DNA of 55,580 bases, from the NCBI RefSeq assembly GCF_000797495.1, contig NZ_JTGN01000012.1:136973-192552 (forward strand), given 5' to 3'. Positions 42,922-51,147 of this stretch are shown one piece after another. The stretch comes from Robinsoniella peoriensis (GTDB lineage: Bacteria; Bacillota; Clostridia; Lachnospirales; Lachnospiraceae). The notes beneath the pieces were generated by a model. The model made no database searches and was not told the origin of the DNA. It saw only the letters and a program-made list of their open reading frames with translations. A program made the position numbers and the translations under genes. Every line of letters begins with the position of its first letter. The first letter of the stretch is position 1.

Positions 42922-43395
42922 ATGGAAGAATATGCTGCACCGCCTTTAACAGCCATCGACCAGATCGCAAATGGAAACCAACTCCAGATGTTAAAAGCCA
43001 TCATACCATATGTAGAATTCAAGAATCAAAAATTTCTGGCGTTATATATTAAGGTCATGGAACTGGGAAACATCCTTACATTTTATGAAGATTCCGATTC
43101 TCCTATGAAAGCGTGTTCGATGGAGAATACTTCATTTTCTCCAAAAGATATGCTAAATGACATGCGAAAATATTGTAGCAGTTCCCAAAGAGAAATGCTG
43201 GATACATGCCTGAATCTCCTGAATACCATGGAACTTTTCGAAACCTATAAAGAAATGTTCAGTCAGAGCGATAATGGTGGTGACGGAGAAGGACAAAGTC
43301 AGAATCCTATGGATTTTGTCATGAACATGCTCTCTCCGGAGCAGCAATCGATGTTTGAAACCTATAACACAATGTTTGATTCAGAAGGAAAGTGA
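42922..43395 (+). CDS. Protein of unknown function, first of a small pair
   Basis: A 157-residue soluble, mostly helical protein (APPLTAIDQIANGNQLQMLK... ). Residues 20-60 look like a helical bundle; after an acidic glycine-rich linker (about 115-127) it ends in PMDFVMNMLSPEQQSMFETY. The short motif F-E-T-Y occurs twice, near residues 109 and 147. I recognise no family. AGGAAAAT precedes the ATG. The next gene starts 7 bp after its stop, so they form an operon. Confidence 0.7.
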   Translation: MEEYAAPPLTAIDQIANGNQLQMLKAIIPYVEFKNQKFLALYIKVMELGNILTFYEDSDSPMKACSMENTSFSPKDMLNDMRKYCSSSQREMLDTCLNLLNTMELFETYKEMFSQSDNGGDGEGQSQNPMDFVMNMLSPEQQSMFETYNTMFDSEGK

Positions 43396-43402
43396 GGATT
43401 TT

Positions 43403-43678
43403 ATGAATAGTAATGATTGGATGAATAACCCGGCACTCAAAGATATTGATAAGTCAAAATTGGAGATGTTCATGGCACTTGCAGATCAGTCTTCCGGAAA
43501 ATCGCCGAAAGAGCTGCTGCCATTTCTGTTAGCGGCCGCATCACGGACAAAGTCTCAGGGAAATAGTTTTGCTCCTGAAGAAGTAGATCTAATAATCGAA
43601 GTCATGAAACAGGGAAAACCAAAAGAAGAAATCCAGAATATAGAAAAATTACGTAATATGATGAAGATGATGCATTAA
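43403..43678 (+). CDS. Protein of unknown function, second of a small pair
   Basis: A 91-residue helical protein (MNSNDWMNNPALKDIDKSKL...). It contains LLPFLLAAASRTKSQGNSF and FAPEEVDLIIEVMKQGKP; the arrangement of a helix followed by a loop and EEVDLIIEVMKQG resembles the C-terminal part of the gene before it in style but not in sequence. GAGG lies before ATG 43,403. I cannot name the family. A hairpin at 43,758-43,792 probably ends this transcript. Confidence 0.7.
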   Translation: MNSNDWMNNPALKDIDKSKLEMFMALADQSSGKSPKELLPFLLAAASRTKSQGNSFAPEEVDLIIEVMKQGKPKEEIQNIEKLRNMMKMMH

Positions 43679-43757
43679 CACATTATCAGGGACATAAGCT
43701 TTGTGATTATCGGGAAACGGAGGCTTTACGGTCTTGGTGATAAATAGAAACATAAAG

Positions 43758-43792
43758 AAGCGGGCAGGGAATATAAAGTTTCCCTCCCGCTT
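43758..43792. terminator. Hairpin between convergent genes
   Basis: AAGCGGGCAGGGAA pairs with TTCCCTCCCGCTT with one bulged base. U tracts are short on both strands, so it is a modest bidirectional terminator for the small-pair operon and the activase gene. Confidence 0.6.
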
Positions 43793-43842
43793 CCGGCTTA
43801 TGCAGTGTCAATTCTAATTTGGTGTTGGTGGTTTATCTTCTC

Positions 43843-44637
43843 TCATCCACCGATTTGTACATATAATCCTGTAGTTCTGGCAACCTGTGCCAGAGTCTCC
43901 ATATGCTCATTATCAGGAGGTACTATATGTTTTAAAGTATAATCACGATCCAGTCCCTCATATTTATCCTGTCCCAGCCTATGATATGGCAGCAGGTGAA
44001 GCTGTTCAATTCCCGGCAGGGTTCTGGCAAACTGGGCAATCCCCAGAATTTCCTCCGAAGTATCGTTAAACGTAGGGATTACCGGAACACGGATAATCAT
44101 TTTCTGACCTTCGGCAGCGATTTTTCTGGCATTTTCAAGGATTAATTCATTGGGCTGTCCGGTAAACAGCTTGTGTTTGGCACTGTTTATATGTTTAATA
44201 TCCAATAAAAACAAATCCAGGTATGGCAGTATTTTTTCTTTAATCGTCTCAAATTCAGCAAATCCGGTTGATTCAAGCGCTGTATTCATTCCGTAATACT
44301 GAGCTGCCTGAAAAAGGGCTGAAGCAAAATCAGGCTGAAGCAGCGACTCTCCTCCGGACAGCGTTAGTCCTCCCTGGGAACGTTTATAATGATAAGTGTC
44401 TTTTAAGACCTCTTCCATTACCTCTTCTACGGTAACATCCCTGCCTGTTACTTTCTCTTTGCCGTTTTGTATCATAGTCTGTATCTGGAAACTCTGGGAT
44501 TCCGGATTACAGCACCACTTACAGCGTAGGGCACATCCCTTTAGGAATACAATTGTCCGTATTCCTGGTCCGTCATGGATAGAAAATTTCTGAATATCAA
44601 AAATACGGCCTGTCTGTTTTAAAAATTCTTTTTCCAT
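43843..44637 (-). CDS. Glycyl radical enzyme activase (radical SAM), short form
   Basis: Radical SAM protein that installs the glycyl radical on the dehydratase encoded just upstream. It has FSIHDGPGIRTIVFLKGC and the cluster motif CALRCKWC (CX3CX2C), then TLSGGESLLQPDFA and LDIKHINSAKH. From the ATG at 44,637 (AGGGA upstream) the length is 264 residues. The extra ferredoxin-like domain with two 4Fe-4S clusters found in activases of many dehydratase-type enzymes is absent: no further cysteine cluster follows CNPESQS. The preceding gene's stop overlaps the start region, so both are translated together. Confidence 0.9.
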   Translation of the reverse strand: MEKEFLKQTGRIFDIQKFSIHDGPGIRTIVFLKGCALRCKWCCNPESQSFQIQTMIQNGKEKVTGRDVTVEEVMEEVLKDTYHYKRSQGGLTLSGGESLLQPDFASALFQAAQYYGMNTALESTGFAEFETIKEKILPYLDLFLLDIKHINSAKHKLFTGQPNELILENARKIAAEGQKMIIRVPVIPTFNDTSEEILGIAQFARTLPGIEQLHLLPYHRLGQDKYEGLDRDYTLKHIVPPDNEHMETLAQVARTTGLYVQIGG

Positions 44638-44638
44638 A

Positions 44639-47164
44639 TTAAAATCCCTGCATCGTTCTGTTAATAATGTCATCCTGAAGCGCTCTGGACAGCGTTGTGA
44701 ACAAGGCACTGTAACCTGCAACCCTTACCACCAGGTTTTTATAATTTTCAGGATGTGCCTGTGCGTCCAGCAGAGTCTCGCGGCTTACTACATTAAACTG
44801 CATATGCATTCCCTTCTGATCAAAAAATGCCCGGATCAGTGAAGTGAATTTCTGAAGTCCAGCCATACCGCTCAGTGCAGAAGGATGAAATTTCTGATTA
44901 AACAAAGTCCCGTTGGATGCTATAAAATGATCCAGGCGTGCAACTGAATTGGCTGTTGCCGTAGGACCGCTGATATCTTTTCCTGCTACCGGACCCACTC
45001 CATCCGCAATTGGTGTCTGAGCAAGCCTTCCGTCCGGTGTAGCGCCTGTCTGGGCACCGAGCGGTACATTTGCCGAAACAGGATATAATCCGCCCTGATA
45101 TTGCCCTCCACGGGGATTTCTATATTTTTCAAGAGGTTTCGTATAGGTATAAGCTACATCTCTTGCAAAAAGATCGATGCTCTCGATATCATTACCATAC
45201 TTTGGAAGTTCATCGATCATGGATAAAAGTGCGTCATATTTCTGCTTTTTAGCAGGTTCTGTTCCAGTCTGTCTAACAGTTTCTGCGATTACACGGATTT
45301 CAGAAGCACCGACTTTCTGACCGGCATTTTGCAGTTCTTTTGCAATTTGTATCGTTAATGCTTCTACTCTGGACTGGCTCAGCCCTTTTCCAAAATTGTC
45401 ATCCAAAGCCTGCCTGTATTCAGCCAGCGTAAGTTTTTTATCTTCAAATACCAATTTTTTCACTGCATACAATGCATCCGTAACATTTGCGATTCCAAAG
45501 CCCTGTGGACCTGTAAAGTTGTATACTGCCCCGCCTTCCTGTAAAGACTTTCCTTTTTTAATACAGTCATCAATCATACTTGACTGATAAGGAAGCGGAC
45601 ATCTCTGGGCATGTGCCACGTCTATGGAATTATCCGCATTGACCATTAATTCAATAAAGTATTCCATCTGCTGTTTATAGGCATCATAGAATTCCTCAAA
45701 ACTGTGCATATCGCTGATGTCTTTGGTTTTCAGTCCCACTTGTTCGCCGTCTTCCATGCCGGCGGTAAACACAAGCTCCAGGGGCCTGCACATATTGAAA
45801 AATGCAGCGTCATGCCAACCATCGGTTTTGCCGTGAGCCTGGGGCTCCACACAGCCGATAATATTATACGTACGGGCATCAGCAAGGGCTACTCCCCTGC
45901 TGACCATTGCCGGTATGATAACTTCATCATTGTAATAAGCCGGAAGACCGATACCTGTTCTGGTAAGTTTGGCCGCCTTAATCATCAGTTCATCCGGCGT
46001 CTTATTCCAGACACGAACCGAAAGAGACGGTGCCGGTAAAAATACATGCATAGATGCCTCAATGCACATAAAGGATAATTCATTGGTTACGTCATTCCCT
46101 TCCTCGTCCTGACCGCCTACAATCAGGTTCTGGAACAGACTGTAGCCCGCGAAACCTTCCGCACTTGCCGCATCCCTGCATTTATTCAGGTCATTTAATT
46201 TAACCCAGATGCAGTCGATCAGTTCCTGTGCTGATTCTCTTGTTAACTTGCCAGCTTTCATATCCGCTTCATAATATGGATACATATACTGGTCAAATCG
46301 TCCCGGAGAAATGGAATGGCCCGAGGATTCTGTCTGCAGCAGCATCTGTACAAACCAGAATGACTGACAAGCCTCATAAAATGATTCCGCCGGTTTACCC
46401 GGTACCTTTGCACAGATTCTGGCAATTTCCAATAACTCTAATTTTCTGCGGTTATCCTGACATACCGCAGCTTCTTCCAACGCCAGGAGCGCATAACGCT
46501 GGGCATAATGAATTGCAGCGGTACAACTGATAATAACAGATTCCAGAAAAGCAGAACGAGTCTGGTAATCACCATCCGTTACTTTGCATTTTTTTAATTC
46601 GTCTTTTGCATTGGCAATAATGCCTTCATAACCAATTGTCAATACTTCTTCATATTTTACTGTAAAATGTCCGATACCATTATAAAAATAATTGCCGGGC
46701 GTAAAGATATTATGCCTCATTGCCAGCAGCGTTTCTTCAGTCATATAAGAAGTTGCAAGTTCACTGGTGGTTTTTCCTTTCCAGTATGAATAAACTTCAT
46801 GAAGTTTTTCTTTTGTATCTTCTGAAATATAGAAAGGATCTGCACTTCTATGTTCTACCGTATCAAATTCGTCTTCCAGCCAGGAAAAGGAATATTCCGG
46901 GAATACCTGACATCCACGGGCTGTCTTTGTGTTACTTCCCACAATCAGTTCTTCCGGACGAATCGTAATCGGAAGTTCATGACAGATCTTTGCGAATGCC
47001 TTTCCTCTCCTCAGAATCACTGCCTCTCCTTCTGTCTCTTTATAACTCTCTGTTAAAATGACAGCACGATCTGCCTCGATAACCGGCATATGATCGTACA
47101 GGTCTTCGATCAATTTCGGAATTCTGGAACTCTTTTCTATTTCACCATCATAAAAATTCTTCAC
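44639..47164 (-). CDS. Glycyl radical enzyme, diol/glycerol dehydratase-like
   Basis: B12-independent dehydratase of the glycyl radical family, by similarity acting on glycerol or 1,2-propanediol. From the GTG at 47,164 (AAAGGAG upstream) it has 841 residues. The thiyl cysteine C438 and E440 lie in NIIGCVEPQ, the dehydratase form of the motif, the following GKTDGWHD gives the substrate aspartate and histidine, and the radical glycine G817 lies in RVAGYSALF. Compared with glycerol dehydratase of about 787 residues there is an extra region near residues 590-650 (SRVEALTIQIAKELQNAG...), as in fucose-induced propanediol dehydratases. No microcompartment genes are near. Confidence 0.88.
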   Translation of the reverse strand: MKNFYDGEIEKSSRIPKLIEDLYDHMPVIEADRAVILTESYKETEGEAVILRRGKAFAKICHELPITIRPEELIVGSNTKTARGCQVFPEYSFSWLEDEFDTVEHRSADPFYISEDTKEKLHEVYSYWKGKTTSELATSYMTEETLLAMRHNIFTPGNYFYNGIGHFTVKYEEVLTIGYEGIIANAKDELKKCKVTDGDYQTRSAFLESVIISCTAAIHYAQRYALLALEEAAVCQDNRRKLELLEIARICAKVPGKPAESFYEACQSFWFVQMLLQTESSGHSISPGRFDQYMYPYYEADMKAGKLTRESAQELIDCIWVKLNDLNKCRDAASAEGFAGYSLFQNLIVGGQDEEGNDVTNELSFMCIEASMHVFLPAPSLSVRVWNKTPDELMIKAAKLTRTGIGLPAYYNDEVIIPAMVSRGVALADARTYNIIGCVEPQAHGKTDGWHDAAFFNMCRPLELVFTAGMEDGEQVGLKTKDISDMHSFEEFYDAYKQQMEYFIELMVNADNSIDVAHAQRCPLPYQSSMIDDCIKKGKSLQEGGAVYNFTGPQGFGIANVTDALYAVKKLVFEDKKLTLAEYRQALDDNFGKGLSQSRVEALTIQIAKELQNAGQKVGASEIRVIAETVRQTGTEPAKKQKYDALLSMIDELPKYGNDIESIDLFARDVAYTYTKPLEKYRNPRGGQYQGGLYPVSANVPLGAQTGATPDGRLAQTPIADGVGPVAGKDISGPTATANSVARLDHFIASNGTLFNQKFHPSALSGMAGLQKFTSLIRAFFDQKGMHMQFNVVSRETLLDAQAHPENYKNLVVRVAGYSALFTTLSRALQDDIINRTMQGF

Positions 47165-47200
47165 GTTCACTTCTCCTTTATGTATCCGATTTGCAAAGTC

Positions 47201-47244
47201 AAAAGTCCTGCACCTACGCTTCCACATAGACGCAGGACTTTTTT
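47201..47244 (-). terminator. Terminator hairpin in the leader of the glycyl radical operon
   Basis: AAAAGTCCTGC and GCAGGACTTTT form a perfect 11-bp stem, with an inner CTATG/CGTAG stem, followed on the minus strand by TTTTGACTTT. It lies 37 bases before the start of the dehydratase but downstream of a near-consensus promoter, so it can act either as an attenuator of the dehydratase or as the terminator of cinA. Confidence 0.8.
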
Positions 47245-47252
47245 ATACGTTT

Positions 47253-47281
47253 ATTATACGCTATTCGTCCTAACAAGTCAA
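47253..47281 (-). promoter_or_regulatory. Promoter of the glycyl radical enzyme operon
   Basis: Minus-strand TTGACT (47,276-47,281) and TATAAT (47,253-47,258) with a 17-base spacer, situated between the cinA stop and the leader hairpin. Confidence 0.75.
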
Positions 47282-47323
47282 TAAAACCCTGCATAAAAAA
47301 ACACAAATCCAACAAATACAACA

Positions 47324-48589
47324 TCAATCTTTCTTTGCTGATTTCTCTGTATCTGCAATAATGCATTCCCGTAACAGGATCAGGGCATTTACCACCGAAC
47401 TTTCTCTTACCTTATTACGCTCTCCCTTAAAATGGAACTCTCTTACCGTCACCTGGTTATTATATGAGCAGGCAATATAGACCAGTCCAACCGGCTTATC
47501 ATCCGTCGCCCCTCCAGGCCCTGCAATACCTGTGATAGAAACACAGACATCTGCCCCGGTAATGAATGCGCCGTTTTTCGCCATTTCCTTCGCCGTTTTT
47601 TCGCTCACTGCACCGTTTTCTTTCAGCGTATTTTTCTTTACTTCCAAAAGCTTGCGCTTCGCACGGTTGCAGTAGGTTACAAGCCCCTGCTTGAATACAT
47701 CCGATACTCCCGGTACATTTGTCAGCCTTGCAGCCAGAAGTCCTCCTGTACAGGATTCAGCAGTTGTCAGGGTCAGTTCCTTTTCTTTCAGAAGACGGAT
47801 AATGGTTTCTTCCAGAGTATCCTGTTCTTCTGTAGTATAAATATGGTTGCCAAAACGGCTGCGCAGCTCTTTTACCACAGGCTTAATTAATTTCTTTGCT
47901 TCTTTTTCATCGGCTGCCTTAGCTGTGATACGCAGATGCACCTCTCCGGTCTTAGCATAAGTAGCAATGGTAGGATTGGTTTGTTTTTCAATCAGGTCTG
48001 CAATTTCTGTCTCTACAAAGCTTTCACCTAAGCCGCAGAGCTTCACCATCGTAGAACATATAATTTCCGGCTGCAGTTTATTTAAGTATGGGAATATATC
48101 GTGGTTAAACATCGGAATCATTTCATTTGGCGGGCCAGGAAGCAGGATTACGGATTTACCTTCTTTTTCCAGAATAAGCCCCGGTGCTGTGCCGTTTTTA
48201 TTATCGATGACAATTGCACCTTCCGGTATTAATGCCTGTTTCCAGTTATTGTCGGTTATGATCTTAAACTGACTGTTCTTGAAATATTCCTGTATCCGTT
48301 CTTTACTGTGTTTATCTTCTACCAGTTTCATGTCCAGGACTTTCGCTGCAACCTCTTTTGTCAGATCATCCTGTGTAGGGCCAAGTCCACCGCTTAAGAT
48401 AACCACGTCAGAGCGGTTCATCGCTGTCTGAATGGTATCTGCAAGACGTTCCTCATTGTCTCCCACTACCGTCTGATGATACATAGATAATCCCAGCAGC
48501 GCACATTTTTCTGCCAGAAAGGCCGCATTTGTATTTACAATGTTCCCAAGTAATATCTCCGTCCCAACGGAAATCAGTTCTACTACCAT
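47324..48589 (-). CDS. cinA: CinA family protein, NMN deamidase
   Basis: Competence/damage-inducible protein family; the C-terminal domain of many members deamidates nicotinamide mononucleotide in NAD recycling. N-terminal molybdopterin-binding-like domain (ELISVGTEILLGNIVNTNAAFLA...SGGLGPTQDDLTKEV) and C-terminal CinA domain (about 260-415) with LTTAESCTGGLLAARLTNVPG and ITGIAGPGGATDDKPVGLVYI. Length 421 is standard. It follows pgsA by 21 bp and belongs to the rimO-pgsA-cinA group common in Firmicutes. Confidence 0.95.
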   Translation of the reverse strand: MVVELISVGTEILLGNIVNTNAAFLAEKCALLGLSMYHQTVVGDNEERLADTIQTAMNRSDVVILSGGLGPTQDDLTKEVAAKVLDMKLVEDKHSKERIQEYFKNSQFKIITDNNWKQALIPEGAIVIDNKNGTAPGLILEKEGKSVILLPGPPNEMIPMFNHDIFPYLNKLQPEIICSTMVKLCGLGESFVETEIADLIEKQTNPTIATYAKTGEVHLRITAKAADEKEAKKLIKPVVKELRSRFGNHIYTTEEQDTLEETIIRLLKEKELTLTTAESCTGGLLAARLTNVPGVSDVFKQGLVTYCNRAKRKLLEVKKNTLKENGAVSEKTAKEMAKNGAFITGADVCVSITGIAGPGGATDDKPVGLVYIACSYNNQVTVREFHFKGERNKVRESSVVNALILLRECIIADTEKSAKKD

Positions 48590-48610
48590 TTTTCATCCTC
48601 CAAAGTAATC

Positions 48611-49147
48611 TTACTTTTGCATGCTTAATACGTTGATGTTCTTCGCAATATAATCAATTAATGATATAATGGTCAGAACCAGTGCCAATAAAACGAATAA
48701 ATTTTCTAATGTATTAAAAAATCCTCCCAGGTCTGCAATTAATAAAATTGTCATGATCATCTGCGCAATGGTTTTGGATTTTCCCCACCAGCTAGCAGCA
48801 ATTACAATTCCATTATCCGATGCCACCAGACGGAAGCCGCTGATAATAAATTCACGGCTGATAATAATTATAACAATCCAGTCGGCAAGACGGTTCATCT
48901 GAACCAGGCATATCATTGCAGAGCACACCAGGAGCTTATCTGCAAGAGGGTCCATAAATTTACCAAAGTTCGTTACCTGATGGTTTTTTCTTGCCAGATA
49001 TCCATCCAGGCTATCCGTGAGGCTGGCGATAATATAAATAGCAAGCGCTATATATTTTCCTGCGCCACCCAGATCAGATTTCATAAAAATCACAAAAAAA
49101 GGGATTAAAATAACTCTTAATATGGTCAAACTATTCGGCAAATTCAT
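48611..49147 (-). CDS. pgsA: CDP-diacylglycerol--glycerol-3-phosphate 3-phosphatidyltransferase
   Basis: Membrane enzyme making phosphatidylglycerol phosphate. The CDP-alcohol phosphotransferase signature DGYLARKNHQVTNFGKFMDP (DGX2ARX8GX3DX3D) is complete at about residues 53-77, with four hydrophobic helices around it. Starting at the ATG 49,147 (GGAG eight bases upstream, inside rimO) it has 178 residues; the gene overlaps rimO by 17 bp, showing coupling. Confidence 0.95.
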   Translation of the reverse strand: MNLPNSLTILRVILIPFFVIFMKSDLGGAGKYIALAIYIIASLTDSLDGYLARKNHQVTNFGKFMDPLADKLLVCSAMICLVQMNRLADWIVIIIISREFIISGFRLVASDNGIVIAASWWGKSKTIAQMIMTILLIADLGGFFNTLENLFVLLALVLTIISLIDYIAKNINVLSMQK

Positions 49148-50468
49148 CTTCAATCTCTCCAATCAAATCATATTCCAGCGCACCTGTAATTTTTACCCTG
49201 ACAAAGTCCCCTGACATAAGTGTCTCACCTGTATTAATAAACAAATATCCGTCTATATTAGGTGCATCTGCATAAGTACGGGCTACATAAGCATTTTCAT
49301 CTGCTACTTTACCTTCCACCATAGCAATTACACTGCGTCCAACCATCTGCTGTGCTTTATCAAAAGCGATGTCCTGCTGAAGTTCCATCAGCTCATCTCT
49401 TCTGTCTTCTTTGATCTCTTCTTCAATCTGTCCATCCATCTCTGCTGCCGGAGTATCCTCCTCAGGAGAATAGGTGAACACCCCAAGTCGCTCAAATTCC
49501 ATCTCATCTGCAAATTCCATCAGTTCTTCGTGCTGTTCCTGAGTCTCTCCTGGAAACCCCGTAATCAAGGTTGTCCGAAGCGCAATATCCGGAATCTCAC
49601 TGCGCAGTTTAGACACAATAGCCTTAAGCTGCTGTTTATTCGTTCTTCTTCCCATCTTCCTCAGAATATCATCACTGGCATGCTGAATGGGAAGATCCAG
49701 ATAATGGCATACCTTCTTCTCTTCTTTCATAACCTGTATCAGTTCATCATAAATTTCTTCCGGATAACAATAGAGAATACGAATCCACCGGATTCCTGAA
49801 ATTTTACATAACTCTTTTAATAAGACATGAAGGCTCTTTTTCCCATAAAGATCCTTTCCATAGAGCGTAGTCTCCTGCGCAACCAGAATCAATTCCTTAA
49901 CACCCTGTTCTGCCAGGTCTTTTGCTTCTTCAATAAGCTGTTCCATAGGAACACTTCTATAATTTCCACGGATCTTCGGGATAATACAGTAAGTACAATG
50001 CTTATTACAGCCTTCGGCTATTTTTAAATGGGCATAATGTCCGCCAGTAGTTAATACACGTCCTGCTGATTTTGCCGGAAGGGCATCAATATCATGGAAC
50101 TCTAACAGCTGCTGCCCATTCAGCGCCGTCTGTACCGCTTTAATGATTTCATCGTACGTTGTGGTGCCAAGTACGGCATCAACCTCTTCTATTTCATCCA
50201 CAATTTCTTTTTTGTACCGCTGTGCCAGACATCCTGTCACAACCAATGCCTTGCATTTACCATTTTTCCTGTGCTCTGCCATCTCCAGAATCGTCTGGAT
50301 GCTCTCTTCCTTTGCATCATTGATAAAACAACAGGTATTCACTACAATAATATCGGCCTGTGTCTCATCATCTGTAAGGACATATCCATTTTTAGCAAGC
50401 AGCCCCAGCATCACTTCCGAATCCACCAGATTCTTGTCGCATCCCAGGGATACAAATAATACGTTCAT
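49131..50468 (-). CDS. rimO: Ribosomal protein S12 methylthiotransferase
   Basis: Radical SAM enzyme that methylthiolates an aspartate of ribosomal protein S12. Three domains are seen: N-terminal UPF0004 (MNVLFVSLGCDKNLVDSEVM with further cysteines in VVNTCCFI and VVTGCLAQR), radical SAM core (IAEGCNKHCTYCIIPKIRG) and C-terminal TRAM (about 380-445). The length of 445 and the VSLGCDKNLVDSE start distinguish RimO from MiaB. First gene of the rimO-pgsA-cinA run. Confidence 0.96.
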   Translation of the reverse strand: MNVLFVSLGCDKNLVDSEVMLGLLAKNGYVLTDDETQADIIVVNTCCFINDAKEESIQTILEMAEHRKNGKCKALVVTGCLAQRYKKEIVDEIEEVDAVLGTTTYDEIIKAVQTALNGQQLLEFHDIDALPAKSAGRVLTTGGHYAHLKIAEGCNKHCTYCIIPKIRGNYRSVPMEQLIEEAKDLAEQGVKELILVAQETTLYGKDLYGKKSLHVLLKELCKISGIRWIRILYCYPEEIYDELIQVMKEEKKVCHYLDLPIQHASDDILRKMGRRTNKQQLKAIVSKLRSEIPDIALRTTLITGFPGETQEQHEELMEFADEMEFERLGVFTYSPEEDTPAAEMDGQIEEEIKEDRRDELMELQQDIAFDKAQQMVGRSVIAMVEGKVADENAYVARTYADAPNIDGYLFINTGETLMSGDFVRVKITGALEYDLIGEIEDEFAE

Positions 50469-50522
50469 AAATTACTCCTCATTTTTAGTATCGTCCAAAA
50501 GCAAAATTGCTCTTTGATGTTT

Positions 50523-50551
50523 ATTGTACTATTTTCGTCTTAAAAGGTCAA
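50523..50551 (-). promoter_or_regulatory. Promoter of rimO
   Basis: Minus-strand TTGACC (50,546-50,551) and TACAAT (50,523-50,528) with a 17-base spacer, 55 bases before rimO. Apart from this and a small TTGAGAA/TTCTCAA dyad, the 368-bp gap up to 50,836 shows nothing else. Confidence 0.65.
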
Positions 50552-50836
50552 TAAAATACTTGAGAATGTGTAAAGTTCTCAAAACCACAATTCCACCCGT
50601 TCCAATTTTTATTGTCCTTTTTTATATATTATCCCAGAAAAATCTCATTCACATCTACTGACTTCTGCATGAAATCGACAAATTAACCAAAATTATTACA
50701 ATAGTTTCTAACATCTTACCATTTCCTACCGATGCAGTTGCTGATATAATAATGATATACATGAGAGACACTGATTAAAACTATGAAAACAGTCAATGAT
50801 TATGTATATAAATGACAACCAAAGGAGGTAACAGAA

Positions 50837-51025
50837 ATGCATAGTCATGAAATTGATTCTTATCTTCGCAATAAAAACTGGAAATTGAAGCCAAACGAAT
50901 ATGTAAACATTATTAATGTTAACTCCTGTCCGGAGCTGGATCATATTGCTTATAACTCCCAAAATAATGACTACAATGTCTGGACAAAAAATGGTTATGC
51001 CTGGACAATAAAAATTGAATGTTGA
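50837..51025 (+). CDS. 62-residue protein of unknown function
   Basis: A small polar protein rich in asparagine (9 or more of 62 residues), beginning MHSHEIDSYLRNKNWKLKPN and ending NGYAWTIKIEC. AAAGGAGGT lies before the ATG and a strong terminator follows, so it is an independent transcript. Aromatic and charged residues alternate in a way suggesting a small beta fold. I recognise no family. Confidence 0.75.
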   Translation: MHSHEIDSYLRNKNWKLKPNEYVNIINVNSCPELDHIAYNSQNNDYNVWTKNGYAWTIKIEC

Positions 51026-51044
51026 GAATTATTTTATAGGCTTC

Positions 51045-51070
51045 GCACCCGCAAACGGGTGCGTTTTTTT
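51045..51070 (+). terminator. Terminator after the 62-residue gene
   Basis: GCACCCG and CGGGTGC form a 7-bp stem with a 4-base loop and are followed by a run of seven T. Confidence 0.9.
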
Positions 51071-51080
51071 GTTCAGATAC

Positions 51081-51108
51081 TTGCTTTTCTTGAATTTTCC
51101 TGTATAAT
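51081..51108 (+). promoter_or_regulatory. Promoter of the second ABC-F gene
   Basis: TTGCTT (51,081-51,086) and TATAAT (51,103-51,108) with a 16-base spacer, 40 bases before the ATG. Confidence 0.5.
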
Positions 51109-51147
51109 CAAATCGATAACTATAATTACTAAGGAGCTAATACAGCA

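Noticed and set aside
44639..47164. Pyruvate formate-lyase identity for the glycyl radical enzyme
   Set aside because: The thiyl motif is GCVE, not the Cys-Cys pair of pyruvate formate-lyase, and the whole sequence follows the dehydratase pattern.
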